This document shows, in pieces, positions 1-15,657 of a DNA stretch of 64,000 nt. The notes under the pieces are model-generated. The model searched no databases. It had not been told where the DNA came from and saw only the letters and a list, made by a program, of their open reading frames with translations. Both the position numbers and the translations under genes were made by a program. Each line of letters begins with the position of its first letter. Position 1 is the first letter of the stretch. This stretch comes from Flectonema sp. DT1601 (lineage: Eukaryota > Euglenozoa > Diplonemea > Diplonemida > Diplonemidae), in contig OZ025781.1 of the NCBI GenBank assembly GCA_964019425.1, forward strand, positions 372,001 through 436,000, written 5' to 3'.

Positions 1-455
1 AATTGCGAAAATCTGCCCACTCAACTTCCCTTTTTACAAACAAACAAACAAAAAAAGTGGGGTAGGGACCTTTCTGCTTGCGAGCAAAAAACCTGTTGCC
101 AAAGGAACATAAAACATGTCAAACCAACTCATTGTTGGGTGAAAACAATCGTTCCTTTTTCAAAAAGCATCGCCCACGTTGGCCTCACTCTTGTGCCGGC
201 AACACGCATTGCAATCGACTGCTTTAGATTTACATTAACGGTAATGGTTTTTTCAGGTAGCTTCAACAGCAAGCAAAAGAAGAACAAAACAAGAATCGGG
301 ATGGGGGAAATGAGTGACATGTGGGGAGAAACACGGAGAAATAAATAAAAACAAGAAGTAAACTACTATTCAACACTTCGTCTGTCCAATACAAAGATCG
401 ACTTGTGACGTCAGCGTGATGCACTCGGTAGGCTGAGGCAGTAGAATCAACAGGC
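1..455. other. 3' flank of the SERCA gene, no gene seen
   Basis: Low-complexity AT-rich sequence downstream of the calcium-pump stop codon. Short open frames on both strands have no recognisable domain and overlap each other, so I treat them as chance. It probably contains the 3' UTR and end-processing signals of the pump gene. Confidence 0.5.
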
Positions 456-3872
<3,417 letters not shown>

Positions 3873-4398
3873 CTTTCTAGATAGTCTAAGGCCCCTTTAG
3901 TAGGGGTGCGGTTGGGGGGGGTACTGGAAAGAAAAAAAATTGATAATTATTTTTTTTTATTATTATTATTGTTCTATAACATAGCATATCAATTTCTATC
4001 CAATGAAAAACAAGGCTTTAATAACAAAGGAATGTATTTTTTTTTTTTTTTTTTTTTGAATTGGAGAAATGAAAACCAATAGTATGAAAATAACGTATCC
4101 GAACCCAACAACTATGATAAGAAGAAGAAAAAAGAAAGAGAAAAAAAAAAAAAAAGATATCCTTATGCAGAGGATATCAACACCAGAAAGAGAAAAAAGA
4201 AGAATAAAAAATAATAAACTAGTGTGTTATTACAAAGGTGTTGGTCATCATTTTTTTTTTTTTTTTTTTTTTAAAATTCTTATTCCTTATTCAAAAAACC
4301 AAAAAAAAAAAAAAAAAATCCTTCCTCGAATTAAATATCAAAGGTTTCCTCACCAGTTAGATAGAATCTGAGAGGCAAAAGCAAAATTCTTACAAAAT
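3873..4398. other. Spacer between MCTP-like and SERCA genes
   Basis: No gene seen. On the minus strand a run TTTTTTTTCTTTCCAG (3924-3939) precedes the SERCA start and looks like a 3' splice acceptor. The rest is homopolymer A or T blocks (4040-4057, 4140-4155, 4252-4273, 4301-4318). The plus-strand reading frame here is lysine- and phenylalanine-rich and arises from those runs. Confidence 0.6.
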
Positions 4399-5646
4399 TC
4401 AAGCCTTTTTTGGTAGTGGTACTTCCTTCTTATGAACTCTTTGCATGATACTGATCTTTCTATGTGTTGATTCCTCTTTGTCAGGTATCGCATGCCACAA
4501 ATTACGAAATAGATGTGCGAGAGGTGAAGTCGCAGATTGATTCTCCTTGTCTAAGGGTTCGGTAGTTCTTTTTTTAGTTTTACCCGTTGCTAAGAATATC
4601 AATCCTCCAGCGATAAACAATAATTCAACAGGTACTAAATACAATACGAGGCTGATTATCGATGACGATAAAACTACCACAGCAGATACATGAAATTCCT
4701 CCCTTCGATGCCCATGAAATGAAAATACGTACGACATCTTCTCAAGCAACGATGCTATGATCCCTAATGCATTTTGAGTTGTCTGCAACGCTCCAGGAAC
4801 AGCCGCGCATTCTTTTATTGTTTCTATCAGGGTCGGAGCAGGTGTCGGGTTGTCATTTTCGAACAGAATTAACTCCGGTTCTTCGATGGTATCACCCTTA
4901 CCAGTAACGTGATGAAGACCATTAAACACGAAGAACAATGACATTGCAATTGGTATTTGCCACATTGATATCGAATACACCAACATTATCCAAAGAGAAA
5001 ACAGTAATATCTTACTACTAATGGTACTTGATCGTGCGTGTCTTAGTAGAGTTGGTAGCCGAAGACTATTAGTAATTCGAACTATGTGAAGGGTTGCAAT
5101 ATTTCCATACCAATCAAGCTTTTCTTCAGGAAGAGGAACTGAGGCCCAAGGTGTCAGTAGTTCGTCGAAAAGAGATGGTTTTCCTATCCATTCAGCTGAT
5201 ATTTTTAAGTATCCAGGTTGATCTCTATTCTTCCACATCGTTCTTGTCAACCCTCCTTGATAAACTGCAGGTGTTATTGATCTGTATGGTATTCCTCGTT
5301 TTTGAGTTACGCCTTCACCAACAGAAGGAGGCATTAGCGCTACCCACAGTTCATGTTTCGGTTCTTTTTTTAAACAAGACAAAGGTATACAAGCTCTCCC
5401 TAACAACATTTTATCATTTACTATAACTTTAAAATAGACTCCGCAATGAATACTATCGACAGCAACTCTTATCGTACCGTCTTGTTCATTCCATACTGGA
5501 TCTGGTCCTGGAGAAGGAGGTGTTTCAGAGACTCTGTTGTTAATCTCAACTGCTACGGCTACGTTTCCCTCTTCTAGACGACGGCCTTCCCATATACGGA
5601 TACGGACTACCCCTCCCTTACCTCTGTTCGCACTTACAACACCCAT
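4399..5646 (-). CDS. MCTP-like protein: one C2 domain plus C-terminal membrane hairpins
   Basis: Single exon, 415 residues. Residues about 10-105 look like a C2 beta sandwich (VRIRIWEGRRL, then DPVWNE, then YFKVIVND...LLGRACIPL). Two hydrophobic hairpins follow at about 212-246 and 319-355. Between them, LGIIASLLEKMSYVF and the segment after it match in layout the C-terminal region of MCTP (multiple C2 and transmembrane) proteins, which tether the ER to other membranes. MCTPs normally have three or four C2 domains, so this one is short. I cannot see a full set of Ca2+-binding aspartates. A Lys-rich tail (ends PLPKKA) would face the cytosol. The MCTP link is inferred from the C-terminal pattern and should be tested by profile search. 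Confidence 0.65.
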   Translation of the reverse strand: MGVVSANRGKGGVVRIRIWEGRRLEEGNVAVAVEINNRVSETPPSPGPDPVWNEQDGTIRVAVDSIHCGVYFKVIVNDKMLLGRACIPLSCLKKEPKHELWVALMPPSVGEGVTQKRGIPYRSITPAVYQGGLTRTMWKNRDQPGYLKISAEWIGKPSLFDELLTPWASVPLPEEKLDWYGNIATLHIVRITNSLRLPTLLRHARSSTISSKILLFSLWIMLVYSISMWQIPIAMSLFFVFNGLHHVTGKGDTIEEPELILFENDNPTPAPTLIETIKECAAVPGALQTTQNALGIIASLLEKMSYVFSFHGHRREEFHVSAVVVLSSSIISLVLYLVPVELLFIAGGLIFLATGKTKKRTTEPLDKENQSATSPLAHLFRNLWHAIPDKEESTHRKISIMQRVHKKEVPLPKKA

Positions 5647-6338
5647 CGATTTATTTTACTTTTTTGAAAAGACATAATAATATAAATTGGTGAGAAAAAC
5701 GTGAAAACTGGATCTCAAATATAATTTGCATCTCTCAATACAAAAAAAATGATATCATCAGACTAATATTTTTGTTTTTAAACCTGCGGTGAAAAAAAAA
5801 AATTTTTGATGGGGAAATTAACGATTCGATCCTTAGAGTAGACAGATTCCTAATTTTTTTTTTTTTTTTTTTTCCATCATTTCTTTTCATGATGGACTTT
5901 CCTGATGTTTGGAAAGAGAAGTCCCATAAAAGACTTACATAAGTTTTTAGTCACAGAAATAAAAATAAAAAATTGTGATATAAAAAAAGTGACAAATAAC
6001 GTAATGACAAAAACCGCTACCCACGGAAGAATAAGCAACACCCAGAGACGTTGTCATTCATTTTTTTTTTTTTTTTTTTTTTCCCCTCTTCTCCTTTCAT
6101 TAAAAAAAAAAAAAAAATCCTAAAAATACAAAAACTTGGAACGACTGGACCATAATAGTTATTCGCCGCATGTTCTACCCCTTTTTTTAAAAAAAAAGAA
6201 GGAAAAAAAAAAAAAAAAAAGGTATCGGTAGAATACTTCATTAACATCATTGATGAAGTCGTAAGAAGAGTCATCCGTCAGCTAGCTGATATGATTAACA
6301 TCTTATTCTTCTGAGACAGCATGCAGTTGCTCAGACTA
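5647..6338. other. Spacer, homopolymer-rich
   Basis: No gene seen between the MCTP-like gene and the last exon of the Gly/Lys-repeat gene. It contains T runs at 5855-5873 and 6061-6082 and A runs at 6102-6117 and 6206-6220. The short frames in both directions are homopolymer products. Confidence 0.55.
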
Positions 6339-8621
6339 CTATTTTGTCACCTTTTCTGGTTCCTCGTTTGTTGGTGTCTCAACCTCCTTTACACCCTTGA
6401 CTGATGCCGCTTCACCTGTTATTTTTAGTTTTTTTATTTGACTTTTTGCCGGTACGGTAGGTTTGTCCATCAAAGTAATTTTTTTTTTTTTTTTCTAATC
6501 GTGGTGCTCTAACAATCGAGTTCTATATCAGGCGCATCAAAGGATTGTACGCAGGCTGCGAGTGTGTATTTGAGCAAAATCCTATTTCTCAAAAAAATTT
6601 AAAAAAAAAAACAGTAAAAGCAGACCTTTGTTACCCTTTTTGCCGTTCTTCTTCTTATTTCTTCTTACAACAGCTCTCTTGGCGCGGGAAATGAATTTCT
6701 CGAATCCTTCCAAGATGCTTAAGTCAACCTGTTGTTAGATATGTTACAGTTCCCCTTTAAGGTCCGCAGACAGACGAGTCAAGTTAGTATTAATGACTAT
6801 CAGTCACAAGAAGGGGAGAGGGCGGGAAAATTCAGACGAGTCAAGTTAAGTTATGACTTTTCCACGACTGACTGGCATCTATCTGCATAATAAAAGTGAT
6901 ACGACATAATACATACAGCTGGCTCTTGTTCTTTGAATTCCTGGATGTTTGCTGAAGTTACTGAAATAGGAGCGACGTTCTTAACAGAACTGAGTCTCAG
7001 AGATTTGATACTGTTGTTGTTATGTTAAGAGAGTGTTTGAATAGGACTTCCTTTTACAGTAGAAATTATTAACATACCTGAGAGGTCTGGCACCTGCATC
7101 CCCATCACCGTGAGCCCACAAAACAAATCGTACACCCGACATAGGACGGGAACCAACTACGACAAAGTCTTTAAATTCAGGTTTTGGTTCTTCGGTAGTT
7201 TCCTCTTTCTTGTCTTCGTCTGTTTGTTCCTTCGATTCCACAGCTTCCTTGTTGATTCCTTCAGATTCGAGATCATTATCTAAAGCTGATGTTGGGACGG
7301 TAATAGTAAGTCCGTGTTGAAGTTTTACTGCTTTGTCACCTTCTCCAACAGTGAATACGGAAATTACTTCAGAACGCTTATCAAAGTCAGCATATGTTGC
7401 AGGCTGTTCAGCATTACCTGTATCCATCGCGTATCCGAAGTTACACTGAGGAGGCCATGGTCCAGTCTTTTCTGCGTCCTTTGGCATCCATCTCTTCTGC
7501 ATCTTTAAAGTCAGCCTCCAGCTCGAAAAACTCTGAAGGTTCATTTCATTGAGATCTGCCCTCCTGCAAAGCTTCTCGTGCTGCTTTAGCTCTTCCTGTT
7601 CCTGTGCGGTGAGTGCGTGTAACTTTACCTTTCCAACTATCTCCATGTGTTCTCTGTATTGATCAAGTAGATCAAGATGGAATAATCCAGCACCAGGTTG
7701 ACCAGCGATATGAAACCACATGCAAGTGTCACCTGTTTCCGGATCACGTCCAGCACCTACGACAACCATATCGAATTGCTCGCTAGGACTTTGTGGGTTC
7801 GTTACTCTGATCTTCTGCCCGTGAATGAATCCGGCAGCTCTACAGATCTCATCTCTAACATCAAAGTGCATCAACTCTGGTACGTTACCTGCTGGGTATG
7901 CGAAGTCCAACTTCAGTGCGGTCGGTGGGATTGGTTTCATCGCTGGCGCTGGTTTTTCACCCATACCATCAGGCATTTCTCCGTAACCTTTACCTCCCTT
8001 ACCGTATGGGTCCATGCCCTTCATTCCCTTACCACCATATCCCATATCGTCGAAACCTTTACCTCCCTTTCCGCCATATCCCATATCATCGTATCCCTTC
8101 ATCCCCTTACCACCGTAGCCCATGTCGTCGTATCCCTTCATTCCCTTTCCTCCGTATGGGTCCATGCCCTTCATCCCCTTACCACCGTAACCCATGTCGT
8201 CGTATCCCTTCATCCCCTTACCACCGTAACCCATGTCGTCGAAGCCACCCTTCATCCCCTTACCACCTCCGTAGCCCATGTCGTCGTATCCCTTCATTCC
8301 CTTTCCGCCATATCCCATGTCGTCGTATCCCTTCATTCCCTTTCCTCCGTATGGGTCCATGCCCTTCATCCCCTTACCACCGTAGCCCATGTCGTCGTAT
8401 CCCTTCATCCCCTTTCCACCACCGTAACCCATGTCGTCGAAGTCACCCTTCATTCCCTTACCACCTCCGTAGCCCATGTCGTCGTATCCCTTCTTCCCTC
8501 CTTTTCCACCACCGTAGCCCATGTCGTCGAATCCCTTCTTCCCTCCTTTTCCTTTTCCATATGATCGAATCTGTTTACTACCACCACACGACTGAAGACA
8601 TTTGAATACTGCACTCCTCAT
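6339..8621 (-). CDS. Gly/Lys/Met repeat protein with duplicated C-terminal domain, 4 exons
   Basis: Exons are 8621-7078, 7010-6917, 6728-6626 and 6415-6339. Introns are phase 2, 0 and 1, and all end in AACAG, giving 605 residues. The first 25 residues (MRSAVFKCLQSCGG...RSYGKG) have no acidic residues and an RSY site, like a mitochondrial presequence. Residues about 25-215 are about a dozen imperfect copies of GKGMKGYDDMGYGG. Then come two similar domains: about 232-313 (LDFAYP, FDVRDE, FDMVVVGAG, CMWFH, GAGLF) and about 394-512 (FGYAMD, FDKRSE, FKDFVVVGS, FVLWAH, GDGDAGARPL). They share the order F-Y-A/P, FD-R-E, F-VVVG, W-H, GAG/GAR, which suggests an internal duplication. An acidic Glu/Lys linker splits the second copy. 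The tail is basic (VRRNKKKNGKKGNKG). I do not recognise the family. Exon 1 would be a plausible stand-alone ORF, but the downstream exons join in frame. Confidence 0.75.
6786..6834. repeat. 49-bp dispersed repeat, copy 1 (intronic)
   Basis: Begins AGTATTAATGACTATCAGTC and ends GGGCGGGAAAATTCA. A copy differing at about four positions lies at 36917-36965, and its first half recurs at 28643-28666. This copy sits in an intron of the Gly/Lys-repeat gene. On the transcribed strand it ends in TACTAAC about 60 nt before the acceptor. Confidence 0.7.
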
Positions 8622-11600
8622 GTTGTAATGCAGCTTTGTGAGAAATGAAATATTTATTACTTCAAAAATGTAAATTCGAGAAAATCGTTAACAAGACACC
8701 CGCAAGATCACAAAGACTTGTCTGTCGTGTTTCCCACTAAGAATACACAGTTTTTTTTGAAGCTGACTAGCAGCCTCTTTGATGACATCTCCTCAATAAA
8801 TCCCTTCAGGGTCATTGATTATATCCGTACTAGTACACACCGCAACCGATTGGTTGTGGGATAGAGCTGGGGGGAGAGAGCTCTCTACGGACAACCGCTT
8901 AGAGCGTTTCGAATCCCTTGAAGTGTCAATAGGCACTACCCAATAGGAAAAGTGTTCCCCAACATACAAAACAGAACAATATACTTGAAATAAAAAATAA
9001 AAAAAAAAAACCACAATGCCTCCAGCAGTTACTTAAACTGAGAAACAAAAGGTGCAAAAACTATTCCTACATTACAACGAGACAACTAATGTCAGTAAAT
9101 AACTAATACTAGCATACAATTTTTTTTTTTTTTTTTTTTTTTCTCACCCTTCAATTCTACTCTTTTTTCACTACCGATGCTATGAAAAAAAATGTACAAA
9201 AAACAAAAAACACCTATTTCAATGTAAAAAAGAAACAGCTATAAAGGAAACGAGAATACCTTAAAAGCTGTAAAAAATGCCACGGCGAAGTAATGAACCA
9301 ATAAAAAAAAAAAGGAAAAAAAGAAACTCGCATACTTTCTCAGAACTTTATCATTCTCAAAGGTCTGGGGCTGTTATAAATAAACACTTCAGAGCAAATA
9401 AGGTTGTTATATTTTCAAAAAAAAAACCACAAATAAAAAAAAGATAAAACACTTTTTTCACAATCCACGAAAATGTATATCAGAAAGAAAAAAAAGAGAG
9501 AAAAATTCTGAGTACGCACTAATACCCGCAAAAACAACGAGATCAGAAGAAGCCAAAAGACAAGTCAGATTTAGAAACCACGATGAACGTGATGGATGTT
9601 GACCACGTAGGTAACTACTACTCGTATGTAAAGCGAATATTCAACACGCTATGTTCGCACATCAAACATAAATTAGGAAAGACAGAATACACATCTTTTT
9701 TGTCCTCATCCTGATTAGATCTGATGCAACTTTTGCAAAACCTGTTTTTTTTTTTTTAAAGTTTAGAAAACGATCACACCGCTGCAATTACATTACTTTG
9801 TTTTTTGAAGGAGAGAACAAATTATGTTTCTACCACACAAGAGATGATTACAACGGCATGAGAATGATAATCCAGGTTGCTTTTTCATTTTTTTTTTTTC
9901 AAAAAAAAAAAAGAAAAACGAAAAATGAAAAGACAAACAACTTCCATGATATATAGAAGTTAATATATGCGGACTACTGAAGACCGTGATGTCAAAGAAA
10001 ACTTGTTGTGATGTTTTTATTTTTTTTTAAAAAAACAAAACAAAACAACTGTTATCAACGACAAGGAAAAGGACAGATTATATAAAGGCACCAAAAAAAT
10101 ACACAAAAAGACATTTCGAAGGGAGAATAAATAAATAACGGTAATTACCACCTAACACCATAATTATAAAGAAACTTTCTCGAGGTATAATTACTGTCGG
10201 TACCGCCACATGTTCAAAAGAACGAATGCTGGCAATATCACCACAGCGTTTACCCAGTCCACTACAGAAAACTTTGTAAGTCAGTGGACTGTTGGCTTTT
10301 TGTGACTGGAGTGTCATATTTACATCTCTGAAAGACATCTGTACAAAATAATAGCAACAAAGAAAAAAGAAGGGGGAAAAAAAAAAAAGGGCGGTGATAA
10401 TATGATAATGTATTGCTTAAGCTCAAAAGGAACAACAATTTCAAGTTGGGGGGTGTGAAAATTAAAAAATAAAGAAAAAAAGGAAAATCATTTTCATTTT
10501 TTTTTTTTTTTTTTTTTTTGATATTTTACCATTACTCAGGGGAGTCTAACCTTTTTTCTTTTTTTGACCACATTCCCAATAATATAAATACACGTATCGC
10601 AGTCAAACGTTAAGTTATAAGGCGATACGGTATTTTGAGGAAAACTCGATACCTTAATTAAACATGAAGCAATTTGAAACTACTAACAGTTGGTATCGAT
10701 AAAAGGGAGGAGACGGGCGGGTAATCCTACAGTACACATGCTGTAATAAAATCAACCAAATAAGACAAGATAGCTGAGGGGGGAATTTAACTGTTGTGAT
10801 TTTTGTACGTAAAATACAAATGTATTGTATCATAAAAACAACATGACGATAATTTTAACAATTAGTTTTTTACAATACAGTGACTAGGTGTGATGCTTAA
10901 CTTAGCCTTTTAAAGTAACTATTTAGGTTTCGAGAGTAATCCATATACCTCTTGAGGGGAGGATTTAACTGCTTGACTTTTGTATCATAAAACATAATTC
11001 ATAGATACAGTCAACCGAAGGTAATGTTAGTGTGGGCATACACTCAGACACTAGAAGCTTACAAAACAGTTGAGGGGGGAAGGAGGAGAGTTGGGAAAAC
11101 TTACCATCACTTTAAACCATTCAGAATAAAGCCTAATTATTATATTGTGTTTGATCGCAGACAGTGATACTGGCAGCACATGGGGGAAATAAGATAACAT
11201 TTCGACATAATAAATATGGCCCTATAACAACCAAAAAAAACGAGACCCACTTTAAAAAAAAAAAAAAAAAAACTGTGAAAAAACACAGCTCAAGAAAAAG
11301 GAACATCTATTTCTCCATAATAAAATTTAGTCGAGGCCACAACTTTAAGGAACACAACGAAAAAATAAACATAGAAAAAGAAAAAAGTCCTTCCTGTGCG
11401 CACTACTCTCAAACACAGTATAAACAATGAGAGGAGAACACACAGGAGGATTTAAGTGATTTCTAAGGTTTACAAATATTCAAAAAGAGAAAAAAGAAAT
11501 AAATAAATTAATAAATAATAATAATAATAATATTTCGATAGGCCTTGTCCCCAATAAGAGACACAGCCGACATCAAAATGCGACACGTGCACCTTCTCAG

Positions 11601-13511
11601 AATTCTTTTTTTGATTTCTCGTTTCAGGGTTGCCATGAGAGTCAAAAAAGTACATCCCTCGATCCTGAGACGACATCTGAAAACACTAAAACTAAGTCAA
11701 TGTTGATAAACAGAAGCGGGAGAAGAAAAATAAAAATAAAAAAAATCGTTGCTATTCTTCGAATAAGCATTTTTTCTTGGTTGTATTCTCAAATGTTGGT
11801 GAGTTTTTGAATATTCTCAAAACCCTTTTTGAATGGAAAAGTGATATTTAAGAAAGAAAAAAAAAAAAGAGTGAGAGAAAGAGACTGTTTGAAACAGCAA
11901 TTAAACCAAAAACTCTCCACATGATGAGCCCCATGCTCTGTTGACCGTCACAGAGGGGGGTATCAACACACATCAAAAAACTGCCCATCATCACTCCAAT
12001 GGTTGGGCACAATAATATTTATGGGGGGAAGATGGTAAAAGAAGGGCTAATAATATGGATGAAATATTTTGATTATATTTATGAAGAAATAAATATCTGT
12101 ATTGCTACCAGAGACTTAACTAAAATTGACAATTTAGTTATAATACAGTGACTTAAGGTTATAAAAAAAGGGCGGGACGGGAGAAACGCAACAGTAAGAC
12201 ATCAGTAGTGTTTTCAAAAGGTAGTAGCAATATGTGTAAAAATAAAATAACTAATAATATGCTACACATTTAGGAAATACTTTTTTTTTTTGAATGAGCT
12301 GGATAGCTGATGTGATATAACCGTTAAGAAAAAAAAGGAATAGGGAAGACGAGTGGGGAAAAAAAAAACAAAAAAAAAATAAATTAAATTATCAACTCAG
12401 ACTATTTTTTATCAGAAAGTCTTCTGTTTGGTTTGTCTCTCTGAGTTGATGATTATTTTATTTATTTTTTTAATTTTGATTTTTTTTTTTTTTTTTTTTT
12501 CCAAAAGTATTATTCACTTATCATTAATTTTTTTTTTTTTGGTTTTTTAAATGCAAAAAGACTCAGCAAAAAAAGATCTGTTTTTTGTAGAAAATTACTT
12601 GAAAGAGAAAAAAAAAAAAAAAAAAAAAGACCAACCGTATTGTAGTTTTTTTTTTTCCAGAAGAACGTTTTACAACGATCGAAGGCTGAAACGTCAGCGT
12701 TGCGAACAAAGAAAAAAAAGCAAAATAACTGCCATCACATTTCAACGAGGTTCCACCGTGGGCTGGTGACAAAAAAGATTAACGTAGCATGTCATGGTCA
12801 GGAACAAGAAGTGCTCCGTGTCGCATGGACTACCAATTTTATCTAATCGAATATCTCACGCTGACAACACTACCTAAGTATGTGTCTTCCCGACATGAGG
12901 GGAAAAAAAAAAAAACAAGTGCGAAGGAAGGATTTTTTTTTGTGTGAAATGTTTTGGCAAAAACAAAAATATTACTATTCCACCGATGGAACGTAGATAA
13001 ACAAAAATAGATAAGTACAGACGTATTGATAACAGCAAACGTATTTCACCCCCCCCTCAAACTGATAGAGGGAAAGAGAGAGAATTTTTTTTTAGGAGAA
13101 AAAGTAAAATAATTTAATTAAGAGTAGGGGGGGGCAGCAACCGAAACAACAAAACCCAAGACATAACGGTGCGCATTGTGATTGAAACTCATAAAAGTAA
13201 CAACTCAACAATAAAAAAAAAAACTGACGATCGTCGACCACAGGAGCAAGTGCAAACAAAACTCACACATATGGTGTACATAAAGAAGGGGTGAAACTTT
13301 GACAATGTAAAAACCAGTAACAACTTTAGGTATTAATAAAAACAAAATAATATCAAGTACTTGACTGAAAAATATTTGTAGTTGTTAATCAAAGAAAATT
13401 ACGTTTAGAAAAAAGAATGGGGGGGGGTGAAATCGACACAACCAAAATAGTTCGTATCCCCATCATCGATGTAATTTATTTTTTAAAACCTGAACAGCAA
13501 ATCAACAGCAG
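8622..13511. other. 4.9-kb gene-poor stretch
   Basis: The longest gap in the host gene block. It is AT-rich with many 10-22 nt A or T runs (for example 9121-9142, 10498-10519, 12481-12500, 12610-12628). G-rich motifs of the kind GAGGGGGGAATTTAACTG recur near 10775, 10957 and 11061. Apart from the tentative minus-strand exons listed separately, I see no coding region. It could be long UTR or introns, a regulatory region or noncoding RNA. Confidence 0.5.
8793..11676 (-). CDS. Tentative 3-exon gene in the gap
   Basis: Candidate exons are 11676-11593, 10338-10254 and 8983-8793. They total 360 bp and join in frame (phases 0 and 1) to a 119-residue product with no recognised domain. The start is ATG directly after TTTTCAG; the end is NDPEGIY and a stop. 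Support comes from three coding-looking segments on the same strand, each beginning right after an AG, with donors GTGCAC and GTAAAC. Against it, the introns would be over 1.2 kb and end in TACAG and TCAAG, unlike the AACAG of the other genes. The pieces may be unrelated. Confidence 0.25.
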
Positions 13512-14282
13512 TTAATCAATGTACAGGTCCCTAGCGAAAGAGCAATTTCCAGCATTTCCTGCAAGGTCTGATATTTGGTCTATGAGGGCATTCGTATCAC
13601 CTGAGTCTGGAAGGTGAATCGGAGAATTATTAATAAATATAATGTTATCGCAAGATTCAAATCGGATATCTGTTACTGGTAAGGGTGGTTTCTTACCCAA
13701 ATCACGAGATTCACGAGTGTACTTAATATTACCTCCTTCTTGAGAGAGGAGGAGTGAATGTGAAACACCACCTGCAGTAAAACTTATTGGATCTTCTTCG
13801 AACACTTCATCATCAAAGTGACTAGTACCGTATGATTCTGTTTCTACTAGAGAGTCAGTTCCTACAGTTGAACGGTGAGCTTCTTGATGTGTCATCTCTT
13901 CACAGTTACGACTGTCTCCGATGGCTTTCATAAATAAAGGTTTACTCGTATACTTTGATATAATATCAGTGAACGCATCCATCCAGTTTACAATTATTTG
14001 TTGTCGTCTTTGACACTCGCTGTGTTGTAGAGTACAGACTGGGGTTGCAACACCACTACAACCTGGACAGACTCTTTGAGGTCTCGTGTATCCAAATGCT
14101 GGTAGTATTCTTCTTTCAGAGCTGCACTCAGCACAAAACAATCCTCCACATCCTCTGCAATGATGTCTACGTCTTATCAATGAGAACTCAACATCACATC
14201 TATCACAACTTACTTCATCAGAATCGGTCTTCCATTCAGGTCGACAGTATAGACCTTTCTTTGTCTTTGATATCGCACCCAT
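13512..14282 (-). CDS. FYVE zinc-finger protein
   Basis: Single exon, 256 residues. Residues 17-78 form a FYVE finger: W17-x2-D, C26/C29, the basic phosphoinositide patch RRRHHCRGCG (C42/C45), C50/C53 and C72/C75, eight zinc ligands in all. FYVE domains bind phosphatidylinositol 3-phosphate on endosomes, so an endosomal role is likely. The remaining 180 residues are acidic and Ser/Thr-rich with no domain I recognise. The gene lies 194 bp upstream of no other start: its own upstream neighbour is DUF268, whose stop is at 14477. Confidence 0.88.
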   Translation of the reverse strand: MGAISKTKKGLYCRPEWKTDSDEVSCDRCDVEFSLIRRRHHCRGCGGLFCAECSSERRILPAFGYTRPQRVCPGCSGVATPVCTLQHSECQRRQQIIVNWMDAFTDIISKYTSKPLFMKAIGDSRNCEEMTHQEAHRSTVGTDSLVETESYGTSHFDDEVFEEDPISFTAGGVSHSLLLSQEGGNIKYTRESRDLGKKPPLPVTDIRFESCDNIIFINNSPIHLPDSGDTNALIDQISDLAGNAGNCSFARDLYID

Positions 14283-14476
14283 TTACAATTGTTGTTTTGT
14301 TTTGGGAGGGGAGACTAGTTATATTATAGAAATAACGTAACAAACAATAACAATAACATTACTAACATTATTTCGGTACAAAAAACTGCTATTATGTTGC
14401 AGAACTTATCCTTAAATGAGAAAGTAGCGAATCGTGAATAGGAGATTTTTTTCGTTCTTTTCTTTCTTTTGTTTTA

Positions 14477-15379
14477 TTATAATTCATCAACAGGATTACT
14501 GTTACCATCAGCTAAAGGTTTTCTTAGTACAAATATAGGTTCGTAGGATTGTCTCCAGTTGGCTGGTTTGGTTAACTTTTCTTCATTCCATCCAATGCGG
14601 TCAACAACTTCCCATCCTTCGAGTAGAAGAGGAAGTCTAAGTTCTCCATATCTCCTGTGAAGGTTCCATACAACAACATCAGGACCTATCGGAACAACTA
14701 AGAAAAGGATACCACCAGGTTTCTGTTGTGTGTTTTTTTGAGTTTTGAGGACATTACAGACAACTTGTCTTTGCTATTTTAAAAAAAAACATACCAACTG
14801 TTTCATTGCTACTTTCATTGCTTCAAGATCTCCGTTAGGGTTCAGAGGGTCTCCATAGCGACCAAGACCATCGTGATCGAAAGAAGACATCGATAAAGAG
14901 TAGTCGAAGTTCTGACATTTAGTCGGGTCTTCGGTACACTCAGATACGGTCACACTTCTAATCTGTGGATGATCGTAAGTAATGTGATTGTACTCAATGA
15001 CTACAACAGATTCAGCACCGTGAGTAATAGCCACTGCTTCATACCAAGGTTCCATTGAACCATAGACAGCGACAGTACTTCCTTTTGATAAAGGGTATTG
15101 TTTGAGTGCTTCAATTATCCAAAGTCTCTTGTTGTCATATTTTAAATTAACTCCCTTATTCTTTGCTCTCTCTGCCCCGTTGATAAAACTTAGAACATCC
15201 TGAGCACCATACTTGTAATGTGTTCCAGTTCCATCAATGCCTGTATCGTCAACAAACATATCACCTACTTCGATTCTTCCTCCCATTGTGTAAAGATCTT
15301 TCAGATCGTCAGGCATATGCCGTGGTGGTCCAGCAGATGCTAAAACTGTTGTCAGTCCAAATAATACCACAGATTGCAT
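14477..15379 (-). CDS. DUF268 family secreted protein, 2 exons
   Basis: Exons are 15379-14795 and 14722-14477, with a 72-bp phase-0 intron (GTATGT to AACAG), giving 276 residues. Residues 1-17 are a hydrophobic signal peptide ending AGPP. The family hallmarks I see are VAVYGSMEPWYEAVAI and VVVIEYN, SFDHDGLGRYGDPLNPNGD, and in exon 2 GGILFLVVPIGPDVV, then NLHRRYGELRLPLLLEGW. DUF268 proteins occur in nematodes, algae and protists and look methyltransferase-like, but the function is unknown. The ATG is preceded by a CAA-repeat leader typical of starts in this block. Confidence 0.85.
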
Positions 15380-15626
15380 TGTTGTTGTTGTTTTGTGTTG
15401 TTGTTGTTGTTGTTTTTCTTTTTTTAAAAAAATGATAAGGTGATAGTTAACAGTTAAGTTAATTGTTTGTAGTGTTTCTATAATCTAGGGATCTCTTTTA
15501 ATGTTTGTTGAAAGGAGATCATCAAAAAAAAAAAAAAAAAAATGAAAATAATAATTTCAGGGTGAAGGGACCTACAAATCCCTCACACCACAGCGGGCAA
15601 CAAATTGCGCGCCTCAGCGTCAAACT

Positions 15627-15657
<31 letters not shown>

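Noticed and set aside
7698-8605. Long plus-strand ORFs (288 and 235 codons) opposite the Gly/Lys-repeat gene
   Set aside because: They are antisense shadows of the GKGMKG repeats, rich in His/Val/Ser or Pro/Arg, with no domain and no splice context.
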